From assembly GCA_038049695.1 (NCBI GenBank), contig CP142451.1, positions 10,724,001-10,788,000 of the forward strand: a stretch of DNA of 64,000 nucleotides, in the 5' to 3' direction. The translations under genes were made by a program, and so were the position numbers. The notes under the pieces were generated by a model, which had not been told where the DNA came from, ran no database searches, and was given only the letters and a program-made list of their open reading frames with translations. Below are positions 34,919 to 46,205 of this stretch, piece after piece; the first letter of the stretch is position 1; each line of letters begins with the position of its first letter. The DNA is from Cinnamomum chago (taxonomy: Eukaryota > Streptophyta > Magnoliopsida > Laurales > Lauraceae).

Positions 34919-37900
34919 TGTAACGCCCCAATTCCCAAAGTTGGAGCACTACTTCCCAGAAAATCCGAGAACTTCCAAGATCGTAGGTCCGCAGTGAGGT
35001 CCAATTTAAAACTTTTGAACAAGATAATAACAATGGTTAAATTGCGGAAACATAAGAAGTAAAACGGAAGCAATAGGTATCGTGTTATATCAAATGTGAG
35101 CAGAACTGTAGTCTAGTTTAAAGGTAGGAGTTGATAAGAACAACAAAAGTTAATTACATTTTTTATAGCTACCCGGCTCACTACAAAATTCACTCCAAAA
35201 ACCTAAACAAAGTAAAACTCTCAAAGCCCTGGCCCTGGTAATGGCTCTCCACCCTCCGGCTAGACATCGGGGTCGGTCGGGCCCCAAATGTAATCTCTGG
35301 CTACATGCGCATCGTCCGCGAACTCGGGGTCAAGACTTAAGCACCAAAATGGGTCAGATCTAAAGATCTGGCAAGTCACAGTATAGAAGTAACATAGGAC
35401 ATATATATCAAAAGAGTAGAGACAGGTATATAAATTAAGGAATAACAAGATGAATGATCTAGGCAGTTGAGCAAGATAAACATAAGGAATCAGGATAATA
35501 TAAAGCATCTAGTCTAACACAATGTGGCACATTCACACGAGCTGGATACCACGGGATATTATGCCGCGACCCTCCCATACTGAACACAGTTGCGGCGGGG
35601 AAATCTCACCAGTGCTAGGGATAACTAACCCCATAAATCACTCAACAGTCTCACCACACTCATCACTCGGGGAGACTGGATTCGGTATCACACCGTCCGT
35701 CTAAAACATAGCTCAGCATGATAGCTCACTCAACACTCATAAATAGCTCCTACCGGGGGTGATCAATCCACAGGTTGAGCTTAAATCAACCGAGTGAATG
35801 TCTATGCCGACTCGAGGAAACTCTAAAGTTCTGTGTCTGTCTAGGCTTTGTCTTGCGTGAACAAGGTCCTAACATTGTCTCTAAGAGGTTCCAATATCAT
35901 ATCAGTCCATGGATCGCAATACAAGTCCAAGCCCACTCGTTGGATCCATACCAAGGCCCATCAACACATAGCCGGATCTAAAACAGTCCAAACAAGGCAG
36001 CATATCCATTTCCAATGATAAACAGCTCATTCACATCCATAAGGAGTTATAAGACTAATACAATACATCTCTCCAATTCTAAGGGTATATCATATCCATA
36101 CTTAGGCAATAAAAGGGCCCGCCTAGCCACAGGCACGGGTCAGTGTTCTCTCAATCACACCATCGGGTCACCTCTAAGATATCCTAGGTTCAGGTCATCC
36201 ATTTTCATTAAATTAATAGTTACAAGCTATAGTAAAGGCATAAGAGTGATAGAAATAAAATAAGTGAAGTATGAACTTCAGGTTTGAGAATCAATAAGGA
36301 AATATCAATAGTCCAACCTAGGTAATGGACCACATTCAGATTCAGGCCCATCTCAGGTAATTTCATCCCTAAGTGGAGTCTCAGATACCAAAGGATACTG
36401 TGTTTGGTGCTCCTGAGGTTACGGGCATCATTGACAACGTTTATGGATCGAATCATCTTAGATTAAACAACCAAAACCCTACTTAGTGGTCCTCACGAGT
36501 CGAGGTTGAGCCACACCGTTGACTGTGGCTTGGCACATCAATAGAAGTCCATTTGGATGGTCAATGGGCCCCACAAAGGATCACAACTTCAAAAATGTGA
36601 AAACTGAAAAATCACTGAACTCAGTGTGCTCGGTCGACCTGGCACATGGCTCAGTCGACCGAGTACACTAGGGGTTGACCGCCAGGTTGACCCTGGTGCA
36701 GTGTGCTCGGTCGACCTCCTGGCCTGGTCGGTCGATCGAGTGCACTGAGAAAATTAGGTCAGGCACCTGGTAGGCATGTTTTGATCTCAGGAACTTCATG
36801 TGTGCTCGGTCGACCTCCTGGCCTAGGCGATCGACCGAGTGCACTGAAATCCTAGAATTTGATGTCCCAGCTCTCAGCCATTTCTACTGCATGTCCTGTG
36901 TGCTCAGTCGACCCAAAGCAGGGCTCGGTTGACCGCGCATACAGGATTCCTGGGTCTGATGGAAAACCCAGCTCCTAGTTGTTTTCTGAAGAAATCAGTG
37001 TGCTCGGTTGACCTGGGCAGGGCTCGGTCGACCGGGTACACTGAAACTTCAGTTCTGCAGGAAAAATAACTGGGACCTGATTTTTCCCAATTTCAGTGTG
37101 CTCGGTCGACCGGGCTGCAGGTCGATCGACCGGGCACACGCAAATCTGCAGAAACCCAGTTTTTCAGGGTTTCTTCCTTTCAACCCGTTTCTCCACCAAA
37201 ACACCTCCAATCTCTCCCAAACATCACCAAACCAATAGGAAACATAAAAATCACTTCAATGCACCATCATCCAACACCAAAAATGGCCATTGATCTTCCA
37301 AATGGGTAAATCCCATCCATCAATGCCAAAAATCCATGACAACTAAGCTCAAAGGTAGTTCTATCACAGGTATAATGACTGAATTGAAATTACAGAATCA
37401 AGGAAAATAGAAAACATATATTCTATGTTAAATACATATATTGCACTTGCCTTGGTGAAATGAGAGATTGTAGAGAGAGAGAAAGAACCAAGCTAAGAAG
37501 ATGATATCTCAACTCCTAGAGTCTTCTCCAGCACAACACTAACTCAGAACTTAGAGGAAGGAGAGGGGAATGAAGAAGAGGAATAATAGCTAAGGTTTAT
37601 GGGGAAATGTGCTATATTTATAGATTAGGGATTGGGCTAAGGACTGAAATGCTCCTTTAGCTTGTATGAGATTAGGGTTAGGTAGAGGGCTTTTAGGTCT
37701 TTAGGTGTGAAGGTTCTAGAAAATACTTTTATGGATACCCCCCTATGGTAACCACTAATTCCTAGCTAGGGCCTCCACTCACTAACTCACCTAGAAATTG
37801 CAAAAGACCCCTGTAACCCTAATACTAATACAACTAGACTAATCTAACTCAAACTTAGGAAAATATACATAGATACCCTTACTACCCCATTAATTAGGAT

Positions 37901-37971
37901 AATTAACTAATATATACTATTAAATAGTATTCAAATTCAAATTGAGGGCCCACAAGGGGTGGGGCCTCACA
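34919..37971. mobile_element. Solo LTR, 3053 bp, inside the Copia gag-pol gene
   Basis: It starts TGTAACGCCCCAATTCCC, ends GGGGCCTCACA, and is flanked by the exact 5-bp duplication CTAGG (34914-34918, 37972-37976). Removing it joins Glu-Ala-Arg to Arg-Glu-Asp-Ala-Trp-Phe-Leu-Asp-Ser-Gly in frame, so it entered a still continuous gag-pol frame. No open reading frame, primer-binding site or second terminal repeat. It is related to the LTR at 25560-29671. It carries the best inverted-repeat array (36622-37140). Confidence 0.88.
36622..37140. repeat. Array of six inverted-repeat units (CGGTCGACC hairpins)
   Basis: Six units start at about 36622, 36699, 36799, 36896, 36996 and 37094. Each has a left arm close to CAGTGTGCTCGGTCGACC and, 12-20 bases later, an inverted right arm close to GGTCGACCGAGTGCACTG. 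Units are separated by roughly 30-55 bases of unrelated sequence. Each could form an 18-bp stem. Both arms contain the SalI-type palindrome GTCGAC. Confidence 0.9.
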
Positions 37972-37976
37972 CTAGG

Positions 37977-40923
37977 CGTGAGGATGCATGGTTTTTGGAT
38001 TCTGGGTGCTCAAATCATATGTGTGGAGACAAGGCTCTGTTCTGTGAGCTAAATGAGAGGTTTAGGCAGCTGGTGACACTTGGAAACAACACAAGGATGA
38101 CAGTGCCCGGGAAGGGAAATGTCAAGCTGTGTTTGGATGGCTTTCATCATTTTGTCACAGATGTGATTTATGTACTTGAATTGAAGAATAACCTTCTGAG
38201 TGTAGGACAGTTACAGGAAAAAGGTCTAGCTATCCTTATCAAATTAGGGATGTGCAAGATCTACCACCCTGTGAGAGGTTTGATTATTCAAACCAGGATG
38301 ACAGCTAATAGAATGCTTGTACTGTTGGCAAGGGCTCAAGTCAAAGAAGCTTCATGTTTCCATGCACTTGTACAAGACCTTTCACATCTATGGCATTGCA
38401 GGTATGGCCATCTTTGTCATAAAGGATTAAGAACCTTGCAATACAAGAAAATGGTTCGAGGATTTCCACAGCTCCCTACACCAACTACAATGTGCACTGC
38501 ATGTGTAATTGGTAAGCAGCACAGAGATCCCATCCCCAAGAAGAGCCAGTGGAGAGCATCTCAGAGGCTACAACTCATTCATGCTAACATCTGTGGCCCA
38601 ATCACACCAACCTCAAACGACAAGAAAAGGTATTCCTTGTGCTTTATTGATGACTATAGCAGAAAAGTATGGGTTTATTTTTTGATAGACAAATCAAAAG
38701 CTTTCCAGTCTTTCAAGTATTTTAAGAAGCTTGTTGAAAAAGAAACTGGCCAGTTTATTAAGTGTTTAAGAACTGATAGAGGTGGTGAGTTCAACTCTGT
38801 GGAATTCAATGAGTTTTGTAAGCAGAATGGAATCAAGAGGCAGCTCACCACAACCTACACTCCTTAGCAGAATGGAGTGGCTGAGAGGAAGAATAGGACA
38901 ATGATGAACTTGGTGAGGTCCATGCTTTCAGACAAGAAGATTACTAAACCTTCTGGCCTGAGGCAGTGAACTGGACTATGTATGTGTTGAATAGGTGTCC
39001 CACTCTTACAGTTAAAGACATGACTCCAGAAAAAGCATGGAGTGGAGTGATGCCCTCAGTTGAACACTTTAGAGTGTTTGGATGTGTAGCACATGTCCAT
39101 GTGCCTGATGCAAGAAGAACCAAACTGGAAAACAAGAGCTTCTGTTGTGTGCTGCTAGGTGTGAGTGAAGAATCCAAAGGTTACAGGTTGTATGATTCTG
39201 TTGCAAAAAGAGTTGTGATTAGCAGAGATGTAATTTTTGAAGAAGAGAAACAATGGGACTGGGATATGAGTTATAGGGAGCAGTTACTAATGGATTTGGA
39301 ATGGGGAGAAGAAGAAAGTGGCACTGATGAAGATGAAGCAGAAGAAAATGGCAGTGAAGGTGATGAGACAAGTGGGAATGATACTGAGGGCTCAGGAAAT
39401 GCTTCCTCAAATACAACAAGTGAAGAAGATGTCAACCTGAATGACAGAAGAGAGATACATGCTCCTATTTGGATGAGAGAATATGTCTCTGGAGAAGGAT
39501 TATCAGAGGAAGAAAATGAGTTGCATATGGCACTTGTAGCTCATGCTGATCCACTAAGCTATGAAGAGGCAGTGAAGAGTCCCAAGTGGAGGCAAGCTAT
39601 GGATGTTGAAATAAGGTCAATTGAGAAGGATGAGACATGGAGTTTGACTGAACTACTAGCTGGAGCTAAGAAGATTGGAGTGAAATGGATATATATAAGA
39701 CCAAGCTTAATGAGTTAGGTGAGGTGGACAAGTTCAAGGCCCGGTTAGTTGCAAAGGGTTATGCTCAACAACATGGTGTGGACTACACAGACGTATTTTC
39801 CCCAGTTGCAAGGATGGACATTGTACGCATGATCATTGCTCTAGCTGCACGGAGAAGTTGGCCTATCTATCAACTCAATGTTAAATCTGCTTTTCTCCAT
39901 GGAGAATTAAGTGAGGATGTGTTTGTGGAGCAACCAAGAGGCTATGAGCAGAAAGGAGGTGAGCACAAGGTTTACAAGCTGCATAAGGCCTTGTATGAAC
40001 TAAAACAAGCTCCTCGAGCTTGGTTTAGTCGCATTGAGGATCACTTTACTCATGAAGGGTTCCAGAGGTGCATCAATGAGCAAACCTTGTTTGTCAGGCA
40101 AAGCAGTGGAGGTAAAATTTTAATTGTCAGCGTTTATGTTGATGACTTGATTTTTACTGGTGATGATGAGCAAATGATGTTAAGAGTTTAAGGAGTCAAT
40201 GATGAAGGTATTTGATATGACCGATCTGGGAAAGATGAGGTTTTTCTTGGGTATAGAAGTGTTACAGAAGGATGATGGGATTTATGTCTATCAAAGAAAA
40301 TATGCACAGGAGGTTCCGAGACATTTAGGAATGGGAGAAAGTAATGCAGTGGTGAATCCTATTGTTCCTGGTTCCAAAATTGGGAAAAATGGAGGTGTCA
40401 GAATTGATGAGACCTACTATAAGCAAATAGTAGGCAGTCTTACGTATATCACTGCTACAAGGCCAGATATGATGTTTGTTGTGAGCTTTATAAGTAGGTT
40501 TATGGCCAGACTAACATAATTTCATTTACATGCCGCAAAGAGAGCACTGAGATACTTGGAGGGCACTGTTGATTATGGAATATTTTACGAGAAAAGTGGG
40601 AACAAGAAGTTGATTGCTTTCACTAACAGTGATTATGCAAGCGACTTAGAGGATAAAAAGAGCACGTCTGGCTATGTTTTTATGCTAAGTGGAGGACCAG
40701 TTTCTTGGTCTTCAAAGAAACAGCCTATAGTCACTCTTTCAACAACTGAAGCGAAGTTTGTGGCAGCTGCAGCTTGTGCTTGCCAAGCAGTGTGGATGAG
40801 AAGGATTCTGGAGAAGTTGAGTCATGCACAAGATGGTAGCACTACTGTGATGTGTGATAATAGTTCAACCATCAAGCTCTCAAAAAACCCTGTTATGCAT
40901 GGACGCAGTAAGCACATTGATAT
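37977..40923 (+). pseudogene. Copia pol: protease, integrase, reverse transcriptase, RNase H (decayed, 3' truncated)
   Basis: In order: the protease active site FLDSGCSNHMCG; a GAG-pre-integrase zinc region ('HLWHCRYGHLCHKGL' ... 'CTACVIGKQHR'); integrase 'FIDDYSRKVWVYF' and 'LRTDRGGEFNS'; reverse transcriptase 'KARLVAKGYAQQHGVDYTD', 'LYELKQAPRAWF' and the YVDD box; and RNase H 'SWSSKKQPIVTLSTTEAKF' and 'MHGRSKHIDI'. The order integrase before RT defines Ty1/Copia. Damage: TAG at 38865 (normally Gln in TPQQNG), and single-base frameshifts near 38945, 39690 and 40188. There is also a TAA near 40517, and an abrupt end after Lys-His-Ile-Asp-Ile with loss of the C-terminus and 3' LTR. Confidence 0.95.
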
Positions 40924-41031
40924 CTTTTCTCTTACTTTAATTCTAAATATATTATCACTTTTGGGCTCGGGCTAAGCACGGGCCTTGGTTGCTAGTGTAC
41001 GTGTGTGTTTAGCCCGGGCCTTGGTTGCTAG
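40924..41031 (+). mobile_element. Helitron-like 3' termini, duplicated
   Basis: The hairpin-forming GGCTCGGGCTAAGCACGGGCC is followed by TTGGTTG and CTAG-T (ending 40995). A 36-bp tandem repeat then gives a second 'gggccttggttgCTAG' ending at 41031. The pattern matches the terminus at 13848. It directly abuts the truncated Copia, so the Helitron arrival may account for loss of the Copia 3' end. No 5' end defined. Confidence 0.45.
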
Positions 41032-41040
41032 TGTGTATGT

Positions 41041-41043
<3 letters not shown>

Positions 41044-41081
<38 letters not shown>
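41044..41081. repeat. (TA)n microsatellite
   Basis: An uninterrupted run of about 19 TA units follows the Helitron-like terminus. Confidence 0.95.
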
Positions 41082-41083
<2 letters not shown>

Positions 41084-42490
41084 AAGTATTTTTCTCTTAC
41101 CATCATTATTTCCATTCTTCCTCATCATGCATTTATTTCATTCTCAATCTTCACAAACAAAAAAAAAATCTACGTGCACTAGAATTGGATTGCTCGGATC
41201 AGTTCTCATTCAAGGAGATAGGTGTCTGATAATTAAGGAATTGAATTGATCAAGGTGGGACCTATTTGAAAATAAAGGGTAAAGTTATTAGAGGGTTGTG
41301 TTTTTAAGAATTCACCTACATGACTAATATTTAAGAGGAAACATTTCTTATTTTAAAATAAGAAACTTCTCATGGGTCCCACATTTATACATGCTAACCA
41401 TGGTGAAAGAGGGATGGGTAGAGCTAAATGTGAACTAGGGTTTAACAAAAAAATAAATGGCCACAACCGAAGTATCTAACTTCAATTTAGGGCATGTTTG
41501 TGCAACCAGTATTTGCCACAGAAAGGGGGGTCGTCCGGCACTTTTCTCATTGCTTACGACGATGAAATTATTGAGGGGTGGGCTTATCCAAGGAGGAATA
41601 TTAAAAAGTATTTCCGCGCTGCTTCTACTAACGCCTTGATATTTTAATAAGAATGGCTAGCTAAAAAATTCAAAATGATATCAAACCTAACTGGTCATAA
41701 GTTTAAAACTAAGGAGAAACGATTTCCAAGAAATCTCTCTTTTCTTCAATTTATTTTGCAACTTCAACCTCCGAATAAAATGCTCTCTGTTCTTCAAATT
41801 TTTTTCCAGTCAAATGATTTATAATTCAAGAGTCAATACATGAAAGAACAAGGAATCTGTTCTTCCTAAAATTTCTATTATGTGCGACTCTTAACTCAGT
41901 GTAACTCAGTTTTGGCTGATGGTGAGCAAAAGAGTTTAAAAGAAAAAAAAATCACATGCAGAGGAGAAAGCGATCCATCAACCAACATCATGACGCGAAA
42001 AAAAATACTAAACTGCGAACCAACACAATAAAACCACTACAGAACCTCACCCATGCGTACTGCGAGATGGACAGCGGAGATCACAAAACCGTCTTCGCCA
42101 TCTTCTCTCCTACATTACAAGAAAAGATCTATACATATACATCAAGTTCTAGTCCAGCTTGATTGAAAAAAACTACATGACATTTGAGCATATAATCATG
42201 ATAATCAAAATTGAAAACATCAAATGGCTCCAAGATCCCGCCAATTAATATTTGAAGGAACTTGTCTCGGAAACGCCCCTAACCAGGCTGAGGTGATAAA
42301 AACACAGCCAAACAGGGCACCATGGGTGTTATGCAACAAGGGGTGGGGAAGGAGGGAGAGAGCACAGTTAAATAATGGCTCAATGTTCTTCTTCCGCATG
42401 TAAAATACTCAATAGATGTCACGGGCTGACCCTAAAATCTGCAACCGGTGAGCTAGATTGACATGCATAGAGCAAGAAATGTGATGGGTG

Positions 42491-42492
<2 letters not shown>
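41082..42492. other. Intergenic, no gene seen
   Basis: Short frames only. It lies downstream of the AP2/ERF gene and may contain its polyadenylation region towards the right end. Confidence 0.5.

Positions 42493-42544
<52 letters not shown>
42493..42544. repeat. (GA)26 microsatellite
   Basis: An uninterrupted run of GA about 110 bp beyond the AP2/ERF stop codon, so probably in its 3' untranslated region, where the transcript would read (UC)n. Confidence 0.95.
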
Positions 42545-42546
<2 letters not shown>

Positions 42547-42653
42547 TTCAATGAATGTCCCCTACTACTACTAGTCAATTACAGATGGTGGGAAATGTGA
42601 AAAGGGAATATGGTATGGTATTGTGGATTGATTGGTTCATGTGATGGAGTCCG

Positions 42654-44117
42654 TCATTCCCCCCATGAGAAAAAATTCATGGTAGGCGAAGAAGACGAAG
42701 CAGAGGCTGGAGCAAGAGATGAAGATGATGCAGAAGCAGTTGACATGGTTTGTGGCATCTGGACGTCTGAGGAGGAGGAGGAGGTGTAACAATCCATCTC
42801 TGATTTGGGCACCGTCGCCGGCACCGGGTAATGATAACCGGAGAAATGGGACTGAAGCAAGTCATTTGGACCAACAAGATCATCCCAAACAGGGCTTCCA
42901 GGTCCCCAAGCAGCTGGTATGTTATTGAACCATGCCTCTTCCATGTCCCCCCACACCAATTCCTGAGATTGGGGAAGACCACCTTGCGCCGCATTAGCAA
43001 CCAAAGGCTGCTGCTGCTGCTTATTTTCCTCTATCACAGCAACTTCACCTGAGCCAGATTCATCAGAAGGTGAAGACTGGCCCTGCAAATTGGACTCATC
43101 TGGACCTTGGTAATTGGCTTGAGACGGCGGGAGAGTTACAGGGGCAGCCTGTTGCTGCCCCCGCCGCCGCCGCTGGATAGGTTGAGAGACATTGTGAGGA
43201 GTAGAAGAAGACGAGGACGAAGACGAGGAGTTCTTGTTACTTTCTCCTCCCCTGCCCAGGAAGAGGTGGGGGAAATTCAGGCGGGCATTCTCGCCCCTCA
43301 ACTTGAATGCCTCACGATCATAGGCAAGCGCAGCTTCCTCAGCGGTGTCAAAGGTCCCAAGCCAGAGGCGTGTGCGGTTGCGAGGAAGGCGAATCTCCGC
43401 CACCCATTTCCCCCAATGGCGCTGCCTGACCCCTCGGTAAAGCTTGTTGGTGGAAGTGGCTGTAGGCCTAAACAGGGTTAGCGGTCTGCCGCCAGAGTCC
43501 TGGCCTATTCTGTTCATCATCATCATGCGCCCGCGGGGGCTGAGGTTCAGTGTCTCACTCCAGTATTGTAGCAGCTGCTGCTGCTGATAGGCAGCCATCT
43601 GTTGGAAATGTTGCTGCTGATGATGACTAAAAGATATCATCTGCTGCTGCTGCTGCTGCTGATACTGATACTGCTGCGGGTTAGCAACGGGCAGAGGCAA
43701 TGCTGCCGTTCTCAATTGATAATGCATGTTTATTGCCTGCTGCTGCTGCTGAGATTGAGACACTTCACAAGCAAAGGGAAAAAACATCCGTGAAGAAGCC
43801 AATGGAATGGTATTAGCACTAGCATCTGTAGAAAGAGGGAGGGGAGGATGTTCTTCTATCTGCTGGGGCTGACTCATTGAAATCGCGGAAGAAGATGAAC
43901 CAGAAGGCCTCTGATCGTCATCTGGGCTTCTGCTCTTTTTCAGAGGTCTCAGCGATAATAAGGATGCCGCCTCAAAAACTGGCTTCCATTGAGGCCTCTC
44001 CATGGGTTTAGGAAAGCCTAGATCGCCTCCGTCGTCGTTTACCTTCACTTTCTGCCCATCTCTGTTTCCCTTTCCCTTTCCTTTCCCCTGTTGCATGCTG
44101 CTTGTAGATTCTGACAT
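42654..44117 (-). CDS. AP2/ERF transcription factor, DREB A-6 / ERF group I type
   Basis: A nuclear DNA-binding transcription factor of 487 residues in one exon. The single AP2 domain lies at about residues 227-283. It opens [17 protein letters not shown] and includes the [16 protein letters not shown] core and the '[10 protein letters not shown]' end; Val in KWVAEI is typical of DREB-type proteins. The [12 protein letters not shown] version is typical of group I (RAP2.4/ERF053-054-like), whose members act in drought, wounding and cell-identity responses. The N-terminal half has a basic 'LRPLKKSR' segment (possible nuclear signal) and several Gln-rich tracts (about 122-127, 150-185). The C-terminus is Ser-rich with an acidic/aromatic patch '[17 protein letters not shown]' that may activate transcription. 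The ATG at 44117 is chosen as start; a GTG lies just before it. At 487 residues it is long for the group, mostly through Gln and Ser repeats. No damage is seen. Binding specificity (DRE/GCC) is inferred from family. Confidence 0.95.
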   Translation of the reverse strand: MSESTSSMQQGKGKGKGNRDGQKVKVNDDGGDLGFPKPMERPQWKPVFEAASLLSLRPLKKSRSPDDDQRPSGSSSSAISMSQPQQIEEHPPLPLSTDASANTIPLASSRMFFPFACEVSQSQQQQQAINMHYQLRTAALPLPVANPQQYQYQQQQQQQMISFSHHQQQHFQQMAAYQQQQLLQYWSETLNLSPRGRMMMMNRIGQDSGGRPLTLFRPTATSTNKLYRGVRQRHWGKWVAEIRLPRNRTRLWLGTFDTAEEAALAYDREAFKLRGENARLNFPHLFLGRGGESNKNSSSSSSSSSTPHNVSQPIQRRRRGQQQAAPVTLPPSQANYQGPDESNLQGQSSPSDESGSGEVAVIEENKQQQQPLVANAAQGGLPQSQELVWGDMEEAWFNNIPAAWGPGSPVWDDLVGPNDLLQSHFSGYHYPVPATVPKSEMDCYTSSSSSDVQMPQTMSTASASSSSLAPASASSSSPTMNFFSWGE

Positions 44118-45413
44118 CACTTCTGGAAGTGAGTTGAATGGTAGAAGATTGTGCTGCTAGCTGCCCACTTTCACCACCACCACCACCAAAGACAAGGAAA
44201 GAGAAGGAAACCTTCCTAATGCACCAGCCAATTTTTCAGCCAAAAAAGAGTAAAAATTGGGGAAATGCTTCTTTTTTTTTTTCACTAGTGTAAAATCTAG
44301 ATTTTTGACACTCACTGCAAGAAGCGTAAAAATGAACTAAATTTTTTTCACAATTCAGAGAAAAAGCTTTTCATTAGTCCGCATAAGAGAAAAAATATGT
44401 CTCAGTCTGCGGACGTTCACCAACATGTTTAAATAAAGATTTTTCTTAAATTCTATTTCTTCCTATTGGGAAAATATGGATATTTTTCCTTGTCTAGCTA
44501 AGTAGATATTAATTGCGAATGCAGTGGAAAAAAGAGGAGATATCCAAAACCTTACGGAACATAAGATCCAAAATTCAAAACATAAAAAAAGGGATTGAAA
44601 TTGAAAGAAGAAGAAGAAGAAGATAAGCAGATAAATTTCAAGAAAGTAAGGAATACCAGAATCGAATAGAGAGATCTCCCAAAGCCAAAGATATGTTACA
44701 AAACCAACACATCCCTAAATCCCTAAATGAAACGGAGAAAAAAAGAGAGAAAGCGGTGATAGATGATCAAATGATGGAAGTGGGCGGCTAGCTGCACTTG
44801 TGAGAGTCTCTTCTCTATATCTCCTGCGTATCAAATGAGGGAGAGGAGAGGATAGGAGAGGAGGGGAAAGGGCGAAGGCGAATTTTTTGAGGCTTTTGGA
44901 GAAGATAGAGAGAGATAGAGATTACAGATGCAATATAAGGGCAGAAAAAGATTACCGGAGGAGAAAGATATTTAGGGGTGGGCCCCAAGAAGACTTGTCT
45001 TTTCTTCAAGCAATATGCATGATGGACACGCGTACGCTTTACGGAGGGCGGTAGTCTACATCCGTGCTGGCCTGTGCCGACTCTGCCGCATTGGGACGGT
45101 GCTGGTGATGTTTGAACTCCAATTTTTCTACTCTTTTGAACGTCACGTTTGTTTAGTCAGAGCGACTTTTCCCATGGATGAACAAATTGAAGTTTGTGTC
45201 CACTCAGAGTTTCTGACTTCTAGACCCATCGACTTGAAAGCAGCAGCCCAATCATGCTTTTAGAGATTTTAGTGCCAGTTTCTGTGGCAATCGGATCCCA
45301 CGTGACTTCTTCCGTGCCTATTATTATTATTATTATTTTAGCCACATTTTCAAAATAATTCTTATAAAAAATTGAATATTTTATAAAAAAATTGAATTTC
45401 TTTAAATTTTAAA
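44118..45413 (-). promoter_or_regulatory. Upstream region and probable leader of the AP2/ERF gene
   Basis: CT/GA-rich, leader-like sequence extends from the ATG to about 45000, with GAA and AGAG microsatellites (near 44615 and 44910). On the minus strand a TATA-like CCTTATATTGC lies at about 44932-44942, which would give a long leader, possibly with an intron. This is position and composition only; the transcription start is unknown. The MULE at 45414 caps the intergenic region. Confidence 0.3.
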
Positions 45414-45600
45414 GAGAATTTTACTAGAAAATACACAGTATTTATCCATTGCACTTGTTAGTGCCTCAGAACACTTTCACAACGAGAGAATTCCTCCCGC
45501 CACTTTTCCTTTTTTTTTAAATTATTATTTGAGAGCGACGATAGCGTCTCTTAATATGAAATTTAGCGACGCTATCGCCAGTCGTCTTTATATATACCCA
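45414..45600 (+). repeat. Left terminal inverted repeat of the 8.6-kb MULE
   Basis: The outer 60 bp are highly similar to the right end. The inner part holds two inverted motifs, GCGACGATAGCGTC (45535) and GCGACGCTATCGCC (45566), then TATATATACCC. Similar motifs in the same order occur in the complement of the right end. The paired motifs are candidates for transposase binding (inference). Confidence 0.88.
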
Positions 45601-46205
45601 ACTTCGAAACCCACTTTTTCTCATCTCTAATTGTCCGCATCTTCTTAATACTTGCACGTTTTCGCGGAAAAGACCTTACATGTACAAAATCCTGCATATC
45701 TTCTTTCTATTGCTCATCTTAAAGGTTGTTGCCTTCCATATAAGAGGTCGGTACACGTTTTCGTACATTTGTGTATATATGAAACTATTAATTGTTGGTT
45801 CATAGTATTTATCATCCATTTCCTCTTGCCTTACATAAAACCCATCTAAGATGGCTTCTATGGACGCCATTGATGTGCGCCATTCAGATTAAATGACTTT
45901 TGTTAGAATCCCAAACAAGAATCGGCCAACCCATCTCTTTCCTCCATGTTGAACTTGTTGGCAACCGTCTCATCCTCCAATGTGATTATGTACATGGAAA
46001 TAGGAATAGGTTTTATTGGATTCAAAATAATTGAAATTTTTTAAAAGAGCAATGAAACTACCCTTAATGTTTCTACCCTGGTTTGCATTTACTCTTGTGT
46101 AAGATGTAATATATATATATATATGTGTGTAATGTCGTCTACATGAATGAAATGTTGTGTATAGTCTGCTACTGCAATTCTCTCTAATGAGTTTATGTTC
46201 TTTTA

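Noticed and set aside
36622-37140. CRISPR-like array
   Set aside because: Repeats are inverted pairs of variable sequence within an LTR of a plant element; spacing and context do not fit CRISPR.
34919-37971. Large non-autonomous LTR element (LARD) instead of a solo LTR
   Set aside because: No direct terminal repeat, primer-binding site or purine tract is visible inside; TG..CA ends with a 5-bp TSD fit a solo LTR better.
43107-43481. Plus-strand frame of 124 residues opposite the AP2/ERF gene
   Set aside because: Antisense shadow of the AP2 coding region, with no independent family features.
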